Below are positions 1-8,041 of a DNA stretch of 59,718 nucleotides, piece after piece. The notes under the pieces were generated by a model. That model saw only the letters and a list, made by a program, of their open reading frames with translations, was not told the origin of the DNA and made no database searches. The DNA is from Lachnospiraceae bacterium. GTDB taxonomy: Bacteria; Bacillota; Clostridia; Lachnospirales; Lachnospiraceae. Each line of letters begins with the position of its first letter. Within the stretch, counting starts at the first letter, position 1. Location of the stretch: the NCBI GenBank assembly GCA_017479935.1, contig JAFVBO010000058.1, positions 1 to 59,718 on the forward strand, in the 5' to 3' direction. The position numbers were made by a program, and so were the translations under genes.

Positions 1-1355
1 GGGATGTCATCCCTGTCGAGAAAACTGGCTCTGGAAGTATAACTTTCTTCACGCTCCACAACAGCAATCCCGTACTTGGCAGCCACACAGCGCAGTTTCC
101 AGATGAATGTAGTGTACGGAATGGGCACGAAATTCTGATTGTTGACACCGCCGATGGAAATTTCCTGTTTCTGCCCCTTGTTATGTCCCACGACAATCAC
201 TTCAACGCCGTCTGCTTTGGCAAGCCGGCAGACATAGTGAGCGTACTTGTAAAACAAATCGGTCAGCATATTGGCACGGTTATCTGACATGGCATCCAAA
301 CGTCTGGAATGTTTATTGGAACGTTCGGTTTCCTGACCTCTGGTCAGATCGGAGATCAGTTTGGCGCGTACCTTGTTGAAATTGCGGTTGATGCTCTTTA
401 ACCGTTTCCCGTCCAGAATGAACGGGGTCATACCTGTATTGGTCACAACGGTCGTGAAATTTGTACATCCCGGATCCATGGCCATGATGCGGACAGGGTG
501 TTCAGGAGCCTCAGGCATAGTGATCCCGTCATCCATTGTAACGTGGACGCTATACGTACAACCCAGACACACAACCTCTGCCTGTTTGAATTTTCCCTTG
601 TAAAGATCTGCAGGGCCGATGCAAAGGACCTCTTTGCAGTTTGTAAATCTAAGATAAGCCTTGCCGTTCTTTGTGGAGAATTTGCAAACCTGGTAGGTGT
701 AACGTGCCGTGGTATGTTTGTCCTGAATATATCCGGGTGCGTGAGGTTTACCGTTGTATTTCCAGGGTTGTATGCGGTAATCCTTCAGGACAGCAAAATA
801 GCTTTTCCATGAGTCGATTGTTTTCTTGATTGCCTGTTGGTTTACCTGTGAGGTGCATCCGTAATAGCCGGGATCATTTGTAACTTTCAGCATCTCGTCC
901 AGGACACGGTATGAAAGCATCCATTTTCCGTATAACGGATACGGAGTGTAATCTTTTTCAGCGTCCAGGCTTAACTCGTATAAGCTGTAAGCCTTCTCCA
1001 TGGCAGACAGATCATCGTTATGAGCAATCTCATACTTCTTTTTGCAATATTCTTCATCAGCCCGCCTGTTAAGGGAGGCGACAGCCAGAAACACGTTATG
1101 CATCGCCAGGGTTTCATTATGGGTTCGCTCTTCCGGTGATTTGCACACTGCGGATCGGACATTGCGAATGTGAAAGTTACAGGTATTGCGCACAGCTCTG
1201 GATGAGTAGGTGTCCTGTTCGAACAGTTGTGTCAACGTGGCGTGAAGGAATTCCTGCTTAGACTTCCTGCCCAATTTATCCACTTTAAAATCGTCCAGCA
1301 TATAGTTAGCAGGATGTTTAATACTCGGATCGTATTGGGAATCAATCGTATTCAT
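1..1355 (-). CDS. tnpB: TnpB-type RuvC nuclease, IS200/IS605 family, long variant (3' end outside window)
   Basis: One frame stays open from an ATG at 1353-1355, with GGAGGT five bases upstream, through 451 codons to the window edge, so the C-terminus is missing. The RuvC-I motif is visible as IMAMDPGCTNF with the likely catalytic Asp at about residue 294. The RuvC-II region is VVEREESYTSRASFLDRDDI at about residues 433-452, a signature of TnpB proteins. The zinc ribbon and third catalytic Asp would lie beyond the edge. In typical TnpB the first Asp falls near residue 190, so this protein carries a much longer N-terminal part. TnpB proteins are RNA-guided DNA nucleases carried by IS605-type elements. 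No tnpA transposase is visible here, and any omega RNA would be beyond the window start. Confidence 0.85.
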   Translation of the reverse strand, partial: MNTIDSQYDPSIKHPANYMLDDFKVDKLGRKSKQEFLHATLTQLFEQDTYSSRAVRNTCNFHIRNVRSAVCKSPEERTHNETLAMHNVFLAVASLNRRADEEYCKKKYEIAHNDDLSAMEKAYSLYELSLDAEKDYTPYPLYGKWMLSYRVLDEMLKVTNDPGYYGCTSQVNQQAIKKTIDSWKSYFAVLKDYRIQPWKYNGKPHAPGYIQDKHTTARYTYQVCKFSTKNGKAYLRFTNCKEVLCIGPADLYKGKFKQAEVVCLGCTYSVHVTMDDGITMPEAPEHPVRIMAMDPGCTNFTTVVTNTGMTPFILDGKRLKSINRNFNKVRAKLISDLTRGQETERSNKHSRRLDAMSDNRANMLTDLFYKYAHYVCRLAKADGVEVIVVGHNKGQKQEISIGGVNNQNFVPIPYTTFIWKLRCVAAKYGIAVVEREESYTSRASFLDRDDI

Positions 1356-1480
1356 GCGGAACCTCCTTTCGCTCATTTTAGACATGAAACGCATGTACTT
1401 TTCGGCACAGAACCTGTGTTCTCTTCGCAATTGTAGTATACTCTAAAAGCACAGAAAATGCAAGGGCTTGGTCTGATTTT

Positions 1481-1496
1481 CTCTCTGAATTGAGAG
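1481..1496. repeat. Small hairpin upstream of tnpB, possible IS left-end structure
   Basis: CTCTC and GAGAG flank a six-base loop and are followed by a T-run on the plus strand. The hairpin lies about 130 bases upstream of the tnpB start and about 40 bases from where the Uma2-like frame ends. That is where the left end of an IS605-type element could lie, since these elements end in subterminal hairpins and have no inverted terminal repeats. The stretch 1356-1533 holds no gene. The assignment is tentative; a weak terminator is the alternative. Confidence 0.3.
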
Positions 1497-1533
1497 ATTT
1501 TTTACACTAGAAAAAGCATGCTGTTTTTGGCGC

Positions 1534-1854
1534 TTACATCCGCAGGGCGACTTTGTCGGCCAGGGTTTTACGCGCCGTGTTTATAATCTGATGATAGGCC
1601 AAGCCTGCCAGATGCTGATGGATTGTCGAAGGAGAAGACATATCATAGAAGGTGCCATCAATCAATTCAACCCTTTTATCCTCAGGCAGCGCATAATAAT
1701 CTTTCAGCGTATGTTTTCTCGCCGTCTCCTGAACAATGGCAGGACTGACATTCCCACGTAAAAATCTTCCAAAGACTAACGACAGTCGGGCTTGTGCTTT
1801 CCCCCGTTTTATACTACAATCAGCTTGCATTTCAAGTGACTGTTCACGGGCCAA
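1534..1854 (-). pseudogene. Uma2 (DUF820) family endonuclease-like protein, truncated
   Basis: The frame encodes the N-terminal part of a Uma2/DUF820 protein. The stretch TLKDYYALPEDKRVELIDG followed by YDMSSPSTIHQHL matches the start of this PD-(D/E)XK-like family, which is usually about 180-200 residues long. Here the similarity ends soon after YHQIIN and the frame stops, so the region with the nuclease core residues is missing. The upstream residues do not look like family sequence, and a promoter-like pair lies inside them, so the true start is probably downstream of 1800, perhaps at a non-ATG codon. The break faces the presumed left end of the adjacent tnpB element, which suggests disruption by its insertion. 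I read it as a remnant and not a working gene. Confidence 0.6.
1808..1835 (-). promoter_or_regulatory. Candidate sigma-A promoter for the Uma2-like remnant
   Basis: On the minus strand, TTGAAA (1830-1835) and TATAAA (1808-1813) are separated by 16 bases. Position and spacing fit a housekeeping promoter reading into the truncated Uma2-like gene. It was found by eye only. Confidence 0.35.
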
Positions 1855-1912
1855 TAGCGCTCTGACATTGCTATCGTTCCATGAATAGCAACCGTTTTAA
1901 GGAGATATTGCC

Positions 1913-2680
1913 ATGATTTTCATGCTGGAAGCCGAAAACAGCCGGATCCGGATCGGCTGTATGAATAAGGAAACCATTCTGTTCACGGAGAGTCTATCTG
2001 CGGATCTGAGTAAGACCGCGTTGGAATACGCCGTATCCTTTCGCCATGCGTTCGAGTTTAATCATCTGTCTCCCGCGGATGTCGAGGGGGCCATTCTCGC
2101 GTCCGTGGTGCCGCAGCTAAACAGCGTGCTGCTGGAAGCTGTGAAAAAAGCGACGGGCTGCGGAAAAATCCTGACCGTCGGCCCGGGTGTGAAAAGCGGG
2201 TTAAACATCAAGATTGATGACCCCGCCAGGCTCGGCAGTGATCGGGTGGTCGGGGCCGTCGCCGCTGTGAACGGCTATCCGCTCCCCCTCATTCTGATTG
2301 ATATGAGTACCTGCCTGACCTTTTCGGTTCTCAATGAAAAAGGCGCTTACATCGGCGGCTCCATTGCCCCCGGACTTCGTCTGTCTCTGGATGCTTTGAC
2401 GAATAAGGCCGCTCTGCTCTCTCAGGTTCCCCTCACTCCCCCCGCGCACGTAACCGGGCGCAACACCCAGGAATGCATCCAGAGTGGGATTTTGCTGGGC
2501 GGCGCCGCGCTGGTGGACGGTATGCTGGATCGACTTTCCGAAACGCTTTCTTCTACCCCGACGTATCTGGCCACCGGGTGGGATGCCAGTCTTCTTGCGC
2601 CCCTTTGCCGGCACCGGATTGAGGTGGATGAGGATTTGTTCATGAAAGGGCTGTACGCCATCTACCAAAAGAACGCTTAA
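1913..2680 (+). CDS. coaX: Type III pantothenate kinase-like protein (CoaX family) with altered nucleotide motif
   Basis: At 255 residues the protein has the length and layout of CoaX, the K+-dependent enzyme that phosphorylates pantothenate in the first step of coenzyme A synthesis. The middle is well conserved: SGLNIKIDDPARLGSDRVVG matches the substrate-binding segment, and YIGGSIAPGLRLSLDALT matches the following segment. The N-terminal phosphate-binding motif, normally D-x-G-N-T/S, reads EAENS. The second motif, normally D-x-G-T-A-x-T, reads DMSTCLTF. These changes replace residues that bind ATP and metal, so activity is doubtful. AAGGAGAT sits six bases before the ATG; a second ATG at 1922 is an alternative. 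The gene is monocistronic, on the opposite strand from its neighbours, and ends at a strong terminator. Confidence 0.75.
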   Translation: MIFMLEAENSRIRIGCMNKETILFTESLSADLSKTALEYAVSFRHAFEFNHLSPADVEGAILASVVPQLNSVLLEAVKKATGCGKILTVGPGVKSGLNIKIDDPARLGSDRVVGAVAAVNGYPLPLILIDMSTCLTFSVLNEKGAYIGGSIAPGLRLSLDALTNKAALLSQVPLTPPAHVTGRNTQECIQSGILLGGAALVDGMLDRLSETLSSTPTYLATGWDASLLAPLCRHRIEVDEDLFMKGLYAIYQKNA

Positions 2681-2701
2681 AACAAAAGGCCTGTCGCCAT
2701 C

Positions 2702-2737
2702 AAAAAAGGCTGTCGCCCATAAGCGACAGCCTTTTTT
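2702..2737. terminator. Bidirectional terminator between coaX and ilvE
   Basis: A 15-bp perfect stem (2702-2716 with 2723-2737) closes on a six-base loop. It has A6 at its left end and T6 at its right, so it can end transcription of the converging coaX and ilvE genes. Confidence 0.85.
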
Positions 2738-2744
2738 CAGTCAA

Positions 2745-3770
2745 TTATTCAATCACTTCAATCCAGCCCTTCGGAGCCTCGATGCGGCCCATCTGGATGC
2801 CGGTTAAGGTATCATACAGCTTCTTGGTGATCGGGCCCATCTCCTGCATACCGCTCGGGAAGCAGATTTCCTTGCCGTGATCCACGATCTTGCCAACCGG
2901 GGAGATAACGGCAGCCGTACCGCACAGACCGCACTCCGCGAAGTCTTTCAGTTCGTCCAGGTAAACCTCTCTCTCCTCCGCTTCCAGGCCAAGGTACTCT
3001 TTCGCGACCTGAACCAGCGAGCGACGGGTGATGGAAGGAAGAATGCTGTCGGACTTCGGCGTTACCACCTTGCCGTCCTTCGTCACGAACAGGAAGTTCG
3101 CGCCGCCGGTTTCTTCCACCTTCGTGCGGGTTGCGGGATCTAAGAACAGGTTCTCATCATAGCCTTCGGCGTGAGCGGTCACGATGGCGTGAAGGCTCAT
3201 GGCGTAGTTTAAGCCAGCCTTGATGTTGCCGGTTCCTCTGGGGGCCGCACGGTCAAAATCGGAAACGCGCAGCGTAAGTGGACGGACGCCGCCCTTGAAG
3301 TACGGGCCAACAGGCGTGGTCAGAATACGGAACTGATATTCATCCGCCGGCTTCACACCGATGACGGAGTTGCTGCCGAACATATACGGACGGATATACA
3401 GCGTCGCGCCGGTGCCGTACGGAGGAACCCATGCATCGTTTGCCTTCACGACTTCCTTCACAGCCGCGATAAAGCGCTCCTTCGGGAATACCGGCATCTC
3501 GAGCTTCTTCGCGGAAGTCTCCATGCGCTCCGCGTTGAGGTCGGGGCGGAAGCAGACGATGTGTCCATCCTGCGTCGTATAAGCCTTCAGTCCCTCAAAG
3601 ACGGACTGGGAATACTGCAGAACGCCTGCGCACTCGTTGATCACGATGTTGGGATCGGTGATGATCGCGCCGTCATCCCAGGCGCCGTTCTTATAGTTTG
3701 AAACGTAGCGGTAATCGGTGATCTGATAGCCAAATCCAAGGTTCGACCAGTCAATGTTTTTCTTTTCCAT
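2745..3770 (-). CDS. ilvE: Branched-chain amino acid aminotransferase
   Basis: This PLP enzyme transfers the amino group between glutamate and the 2-oxo acids of leucine, isoleucine and valine in the cytoplasm. The 341 residues match the longer IlvE type (branched-chain aminotransferase II). YSQSVFEGLKAY lies near residues 53-64. The PLP-binding Lys is K184 in GNIKAGLNYA. The later EETGGANFLFV and CGTAAVISPVG segments bind the cofactor and substrate. The ATG at 3770 is preceded by AGGAGAGGACAAC. The gene appears monocistronic, between the terminator at 2702-2737 and the separate YitT gene upstream. No T-box or leader peptide was seen in the 140 bases upstream. Confidence 0.95.
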   Translation of the reverse strand: MEKKNIDWSNLGFGYQITDYRYVSNYKNGAWDDGAIITDPNIVINECAGVLQYSQSVFEGLKAYTTQDGHIVCFRPDLNAERMETSAKKLEMPVFPKERFIAAVKEVVKANDAWVPPYGTGATLYIRPYMFGSNSVIGVKPADEYQFRILTTPVGPYFKGGVRPLTLRVSDFDRAAPRGTGNIKAGLNYAMSLHAIVTAHAEGYDENLFLDPATRTKVEETGGANFLFVTKDGKVVTPKSDSILPSITRRSLVQVAKEYLGLEAEEREVYLDELKDFAECGLCGTAAVISPVGKIVDHGKEICFPSGMQEMGPITKKLYDTLTGIQMGRIEAPKGWIEVIE

Positions 3771-3909
3771 GTTGTCCTCTCCTGTTGAATAATTATTCAG
3801 GCTTTCGTCAGTCCAAGACCAAGGAAGCCGTCAAAATCTTTTCCCTATTATATACACGTCGCTTGAAAATGTAAAGGGGCGGTCTTTAAAAATTCAAAAC
3901 TGCTCTCCT

Positions 3910-4770
3910 CTACAACTCCTCCCTGCTATACTCCATAAAGCCCTCGCCCCTTACTTCGCGGGCATCGGACATGATCAGGAAGGCCTTCTCATCGATCTGG
4001 AACACCAGATCCTTTAACGCGACCGTCTCGCGGGGAGAGATGGCGCAGAACAGCACCGGCTTCTCGCTTCCGGTGTACATTCCCGTACCGGAAAGCTGCG
4101 TCACACCGCGGTTCAGGCCATTCATGATCTCATTCGCAATTTCCGCCTTTTTCTCGGATATGATGTAGGCGCAGCAGGCATTCTTAGAACCGGTGATGAT
4201 TTCATCCGCGATGCGCCCGGAAAGGACCACCGTGATGACCGCGTACAGAGATACCTCTATCCCGATCAGGAACATGGCAAGCAGGATAATGGCTCCGTCC
4301 AGATAAGGCAGAATACGGGCCACGCTCACCTGCGGCATCAGCTTCTGAAACAGCGCCGCCACGGTATCGGTTCCACCGGTCGTGGCCTTTCCCAGGAACA
4401 CAAGGCCCAGTCCCACGCCCATAAACGCGCCGCCGAACACGGCGATGAGGAACAGGTTGCCGTTGGCAAAATCGATCTGCGGAATCAGAAACAGCCACAG
4501 AGAGAACAGCACCGAGGCCGCCAGCGTCCGTCTCATGAACGCCCAGCCGCGCACCTTGATGGCGATCAGAATCAGTGGAATATTGAGGAAAATGTTGCCC
4601 ATCCAGACCGGGATTCCCCCGGGGATCACCCTCCCGGTCAGATGCTGTAAAATGATGGCCAGGCCGGTAAACCCTCCCGGCACCATCTCCACCGGCTCAA
4701 AGAAAAAGTTGATGGCCACCGCCATCAGAAGCGTTCCTACAATCATCTCCGCATAGGTTCTGATTTTCAT
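3910..4770 (-). CDS. YitT family membrane protein (DUF161 plus DUF2179)
   Basis: The protein has five or six hydrophobic segments in its first two thirds, including MIVGTLLMAVAINFFFEP and a PGGFTGLAIIL segment, then a soluble C-terminal domain of about 85 residues. The pattern KATTGGTDTVAALFQ is typical of YitT proteins. The cytoplasmic tail (ACCAYIISEKKAEIANEI onward) is the DUF2179 domain. Function in this family is not established. I chose the ATG at 4768-4770 because GGAGG lies ten bases upstream; a longer reading from 4806 lacks a clear ribosome binding site. The gene stands alone between ilvE and the cupin gene. Confidence 0.88.
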   Translation of the reverse strand: MKIRTYAEMIVGTLLMAVAINFFFEPVEMVPGGFTGLAIILQHLTGRVIPGGIPVWMGNIFLNIPLILIAIKVRGWAFMRRTLAASVLFSLWLFLIPQIDFANGNLFLIAVFGGAFMGVGLGLVFLGKATTGGTDTVAALFQKLMPQVSVARILPYLDGAIILLAMFLIGIEVSLYAVITVVLSGRIADEIITGSKNACCAYIISEKKAEIANEIMNGLNRGVTQLSGTGMYTGSEKPVLFCAISPRETVALKDLVFQIDEKAFLIMSDAREVRGEGFMEYSREEL

Positions 4771-4845
4771 GTTTTCGTTTCCTCCGTTCCTCTTTTTTAT
4801 ATTCATAACCGTGCCGGCACCTTTTTCGTGCCCCCCCCATAAAAG

Positions 4846-4880
4846 AAAGCGGGAACTTCCTTTCTGGTAGTTCCCGCTTT
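4846..4880 (-). terminator. Rho-independent terminator after the cupin gene
   Basis: A 12-bp stem (4846-4857 with 4869-4880, AAAGCGGGAACT and its complement) lies 34 bases beyond the cupin stop codon on the minus strand and is followed by CTTTTA. Confidence 0.75.
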
Positions 4881-4914
4881 AATCATCATTCGGTATGATT
4901 CTTTTACAGATTCT

Positions 4915-5268
4915 TTATTCCTTCGGTCCTTCGTTGATAATGAGCGCGATCATCTCCAGGTCCTCTTCGCTCTCATTTTCCATGGCATGGCTTTCCCCGC
5001 ACTCGATCTTGCAGATATCCCCCGCGTGGACGGTCACTTTGGAGCCGTCCGCATCGGTGAAGATGCCTTCCCCTTTCAGGATGTAGTACGGTTCCGTGTT
5101 TCCGATATGCTGATGCAGGCCGATGCTGCAGTGAGGCGGAATGACGACACGGGCATACATGGTCGCGTGTCCCATCAGCTCATTTTCGGACATAATGTAA
5201 TGGAAAATTACATGTCCCTTTCCCCCTCTTACATTTTCCTTGATAACCGGTACTTCATGACAAACCAT
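4915..5268 (-). CDS. Small single-domain cupin protein
   Basis: The 117-residue protein is one cupin barrel. The first metal-binding motif is HQHIGNTEPYYILKGEG (His52, His54, Glu59). The second has His94 in CGESHAMEN. Such proteins hold a divalent metal and act as small enzymes, sugar-phosphate isomerase relatives or sensors; the substrate cannot be named from the sequence. GGAGGAGATCAAATG provides the start. It lies downstream of the molybdenum cofactor genes on the same strand, after a 125-base gap with no clear terminator, so co-transcription is possible but not shown. It is followed by its own terminator. Confidence 0.85.
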   Translation of the reverse strand: MVCHEVPVIKENVRGGKGHVIFHYIMSENELMGHATMYARVVIPPHCSIGLHQHIGNTEPYYILKGEGIFTDADGSKVTVHAGDICKIECGESHAMENESEEDLEMIALIINEGPKE

Positions 5269-5393
5269 TTGATCTCCTCCTTTATCTCGGTTCTACGTAT
5301 TCGTATTCTCTGCATATTTCACAGCACAATCTCAAAGAAAGCACCACAAACGCTTCTTATAACCTCATAAGATAACCCTGCGCATAAAGTTCC

Positions 5394-5828
5394 TTACAGC
5401 ACCTTCACCAGATCTCCGGCCTTCGCCTCGCCTGCCTCCAGGACGCGCACAAAAATTCCTTCCCGCGGCATGACGCAGTCGCCGGCCTGCTGCCGGATGG
5501 CGCAGTCCGCATGGCATTCCTTTCCAATCTGGGTCACCTCACACACGGCACTTCCCACGGAAAGTCTGGTTCCAACCGGAAGGGTGTAAACCAGAATGCC
5601 CTCCACCAGGATATTTTCCGCAAAAGCACCGGGTTTCAGCGGAAAAGAGATTTTCTCCTGAAGCTTCGCGACGCTTTCCGCGCTGAGCAGGCTGACCATG
5701 CGGTGCCAGTCGCCTGCGTGGGCATCCCCCGGAATTCCTTCGTGCGGCACAAGCTGCACCACATCCACCGGGTGCTTCTGCTGTCCTTTCTTCTCGCTGA
5801 TACAAACTGCCTGAATTACTCCCGTCAT
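5394..5828 (-). CDS. MOSC domain protein
   Basis: The 144 residues form a single MOSC domain, the fold found at the C-terminus of Moco sulfurases and in molybdenum cofactor carrier or sulfur-transfer proteins. GIPGDAHAGDWHRMVSLLS and the conserved cysteine in IGKECHADCAI (about residue 104) are the family marks, followed by PREGIFVRVLEAG. The cysteine is the residue thought to carry sulfur or contact the cofactor. It follows moaC by 64 bases in the same direction, so a role in maturing or delivering the cofactor made by the upstream genes fits. GGAGAAAGACG precedes the ATG. Confidence 0.9.
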   Translation of the reverse strand: MTGVIQAVCISEKKGQQKHPVDVVQLVPHEGIPGDAHAGDWHRMVSLLSAESVAKLQEKISFPLKPGAFAENILVEGILVYTLPVGTRLSVGSAVCEVTQIGKECHADCAIRQQAGDCVMPREGIFVRVLEAGEAKAGDLVKVL

Positions 5829-5892
5829 CGTCTTTCTCCTCTTATCTCTGTCACGATGTCATAGAAAAGAACTTATGTCTCATGGACGTTCC

Positions 5893-6375
5893 TTATCCCT
5901 CTGCCCTCTTGTAGTCCCCATGCACGCCGCCGCTTTTCTTCAGCAGCCGTATGTCCGTGATCACCATGTCCTTCTGAACCGCCTTGCACATATCGTACAC
6001 GGTGAGCGCCGCGGTGCTGACCGCCGTCAGCGCTTCCATTTCCACGCCGGTCTGACCGGAGCAGGAAACGGTGGCCTCGATTTCTACGCTTGAGCGCTCC
6101 TCGTCCAGTGAAAGGTGCAGGTCAATGCCGTTTACAATCACCGGATGGCACATCGGGATCAGATCCGGTGTGCGCTTGGCCCCCATGACCCCCGCCACCT
6201 GGGCGACTGTCAGCACATCTCCTTTTTTCATGCCGCCGGTGCGGATCAGTTCGAAGGTTTCCCGGTTTACCAGGACACGCGCGGCCGCCACCGCGATGCG
6301 CTCCGTCACGGGCTTCTCCCCCACGTTCACCATCTTCGCGCGGCCTTCCTCGTTAAAATGCGTAAATTCCATCAT
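5893..6375 (-). CDS. moaC: Cyclic pyranopterin monophosphate synthase
   Basis: MoaC acts after MoaA in molybdenum cofactor synthesis, turning the cyclic dihydro-GTP intermediate into cyclic pyranopterin monophosphate. The start THFNEEGRAKMVNVGEK, the motif PDLIPMCHPV, the segment CSGQTGVEMEALTAVS and the end KSGGVHGDY are all strongly conserved. The protein is about 160 residues, normal for the family. The start is one of two adjacent ATGs at 6375 or 6372, preceded by AAGGGG; an in-frame GTG at 6399 would add residues unlike the family. It sits 78 bases after the mog gene in the same direction. Confidence 0.93.
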   Translation of the reverse strand: MMEFTHFNEEGRAKMVNVGEKPVTERIAVAAARVLVNRETFELIRTGGMKKGDVLTVAQVAGVMGAKRTPDLIPMCHPVIVNGIDLHLSLDEERSSVEIEATVSCSGQTGVEMEALTAVSTAALTVYDMCKAVQKDMVITDIRLLKKSGGVHGDYKRAEG

Positions 6376-6453
6376 ACCCCTTATGCAGCGCTGACGCACT
6401 GCTCCTCATACCATGAAAGCCGAACGCAATCGCTTTCACAAAACCTCTTTCAC

Positions 6454-6942
6454 CTAGTGCTCCGTCGATCCATCCGCCATCAGCATCTGAAGGCCATGCT
6501 CAAGCGCCGGCAGCACCGCCGCCAGATTCTCCTTTGCGGCCTTCACACTGCCCGGAAGGTTGATGATGAGCGTCTTTCCCCGAAGGCCGGCCACTGCGCG
6601 GCTTAAGCACGCCCTGGGGGTGATCTTCAAACTTTCGTACAGCATGGTCTCCGGAATGCCGCGCGCCTCGCGCTCGATGACGGCCAGCGTGGCCTCTGGC
6701 GTCACATCCCGCTGCGAAAAGCCGGTGCCTCCGGTCGTGACGACCAGCGGAATGTGCTTTTCGTCCGCGCAGATGATCAATTCTGCCTCAATCATCGCTT
6801 TCTCATCCGGCACCATGCCGGTATAAACCACCTCAAAGCCAGCCTCCGTCAGCATTTCCGCTACGGCCGGGCCGCTTTTGTCTTCTCTTTCTCCCTTGTA
6901 TCCCTTGTCGCTTACGGTAATCACCGCTGCCTGATAGCCCAT
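6454..6942 (-). CDS. mog: Molybdopterin adenylyltransferase family protein (MogA/MoaB)
   Basis: This family adenylates molybdopterin before metal insertion. Conserved parts are AAVITVSDKGYKGEREDKSG at the start, VVTTGGTGFSQRDVTPEAT in the middle (the TTGGTG loop binds the cofactor) and INLPGSVKAAKENL near the end. I chose the ATG at 6940-6942 because it aligns with the family start and has AAGGAG about ten bases upstream. A longer reading from 6975 would overlap moaA and add an unrelated MAVKEGRRLKQ. The resulting 162 residues are the usual size. The stop of moaA is 22 bases upstream, so the two are probably translated from one transcript. Confidence 0.92.
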   Translation of the reverse strand: MGYQAAVITVSDKGYKGEREDKSGPAVAEMLTEAGFEVVYTGMVPDEKAMIEAELIICADEKHIPLVVTTGGTGFSQRDVTPEATLAVIEREARGIPETMLYESLKITPRACLSRAVAGLRGKTLIINLPGSVKAAKENLAAVLPALEHGLQMLMADGSTEH

Positions 6943-6964
6943 CTGTTTAAGTCTCCTTCCTTCT

Positions 6965-7918
6965 TTAACCGCCAATCTGATTCATATTCCTCATCGCCTG
7001 GCTCCGGCTCTCATAGTTCAGCTCCCCGTGCCACTTCGGCTTGCCGCAGATGGCCGCCAGGAACTGCTCTCTCATCTGCTCCTCCGAAAGCCCCTTGATG
7101 GAGTACTCGGCCGGCGCGTGCAGACAAGGCTTGATTTTCCCGTCCGCCGTCAGCCGCAGGCGGTTGCACTCCCGGCAAAAATGCGCGCTGACCGGATTGA
7201 TCAGCCCGATATTTCCCAGGGCGCCCGGCAGCTGATACAGCCTCGCCACGCTCCCGTCCGGCGGCAGCGCTTTTAGCTCCGGCAGCTTCTCTAAAACCGT
7301 ATCCCCGGAGATAAACGCCTCCGGCCCGAAATCCCCGCTGTCGTACATGGGCATCATCTCGATAAACCGCATATCCACCGGATATTCCCGGGTCAGATTG
7401 GCGAGTGCAGGGATCTCCCCATCGTTAAAGCCGCCGATTAAGACCGCATTCAGCTTGATTTTCTCAAATCCCGCCTCAAGACCGGCGCGGATTCCCGCCA
7501 GGGCATCCTTTAATTCGCCGATGCGGGTAATATACCGGTACTTTTCTTCGTCCAGCGTATCCAGACTGATGTTCAGGCGTTTCACGCCCGCTTCGTGCAG
7601 ATCCTTCGCCATCTGCGGCAACAGGGTCCCGTTGGTGGTCAGGCACACTTCCCGGATGCCCTCCACAGTCGCCATCTCCCGGCACATCTCCACGATGCCG
7701 CGCTTTACGAGCGGCTCGCCCCCCGTCACGCGCAGCTTTTTCACCCCAAGAGAAGCGGCAGCCTTCACCGCGCTGATCATCTCCTCCTGGGTCAGCATCT
7801 CCTCGTGCTTCTTCTTGCAAATCCCGTCCTCCGGCATGCAGTAACGGCAGCGCAGATTGCACAGCTCCGTCACCGATAACCGCAGATACGTGATGTCTCT
7901 CCCGTAGTTGTCCCTCAT
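6965..7918 (-). CDS. moaA: GTP 3',8-cyclase, radical SAM
   Basis: MoaA opens the molybdenum cofactor pathway by rearranging GTP with a radical SAM mechanism. The N-terminal iron-sulfur cluster ligands are C20, C24 and C27 in CNLRCRYC. RVTGGEPLVKRG is the SAM-binding GGEP motif. The C-terminal cluster ligands are in HFCRECNRLRLTADGKIKPC. The protein ends in GG, the two glycines needed for catalysis in characterised MoaA. At 317 residues it is complete. It is the first gene of a four-gene run (moaA, mog, moaC, MOSC). No molybdopterin synthase genes (moaD, moaE) or molybdate transporter lie in this window, and no Moco riboswitch was recognised upstream. Confidence 0.96.
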   Translation of the reverse strand: MRDNYGRDITYLRLSVTELCNLRCRYCMPEDGICKKKHEEMLTQEEMISAVKAAASLGVKKLRVTGGEPLVKRGIVEMCREMATVEGIREVCLTTNGTLLPQMAKDLHEAGVKRLNISLDTLDEEKYRYITRIGELKDALAGIRAGLEAGFEKIKLNAVLIGGFNDGEIPALANLTREYPVDMRFIEMMPMYDSGDFGPEAFISGDTVLEKLPELKALPPDGSVARLYQLPGALGNIGLINPVSAHFCRECNRLRLTADGKIKPCLHAPAEYSIKGLSEEQMREQFLAAICGKPKWHGELNYESRSQAMRNMNQIGG

Positions 7919-8041
7919 ACTGATCTTCCCCCTCTTATTCAGGGACCGACTGCCTTAGCAGGAAATACACCGCTTCCCCGCTAAAACCATCTTTCCCCAT
8001 TCCCCCCATGTAAAACTTTCCTGCAAAACCCACATGCGCCC

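Noticed and set aside
361-812. Two overlapping plus-strand frames
   Set aside because: They are opposite the tnpB coding frame, which has clear RuvC motifs.
1481-1505. Rho-independent terminator reading on the plus strand
   Set aside because: The stem is short and AT-rich and no plus-strand gene precedes it; an IS-end hairpin is at least as likely.
3771-3909. Leader peptide or T-box upstream of ilvE
   Set aside because: No run of branched-chain codons after a start, no T-box consensus and no terminator hairpin seen.
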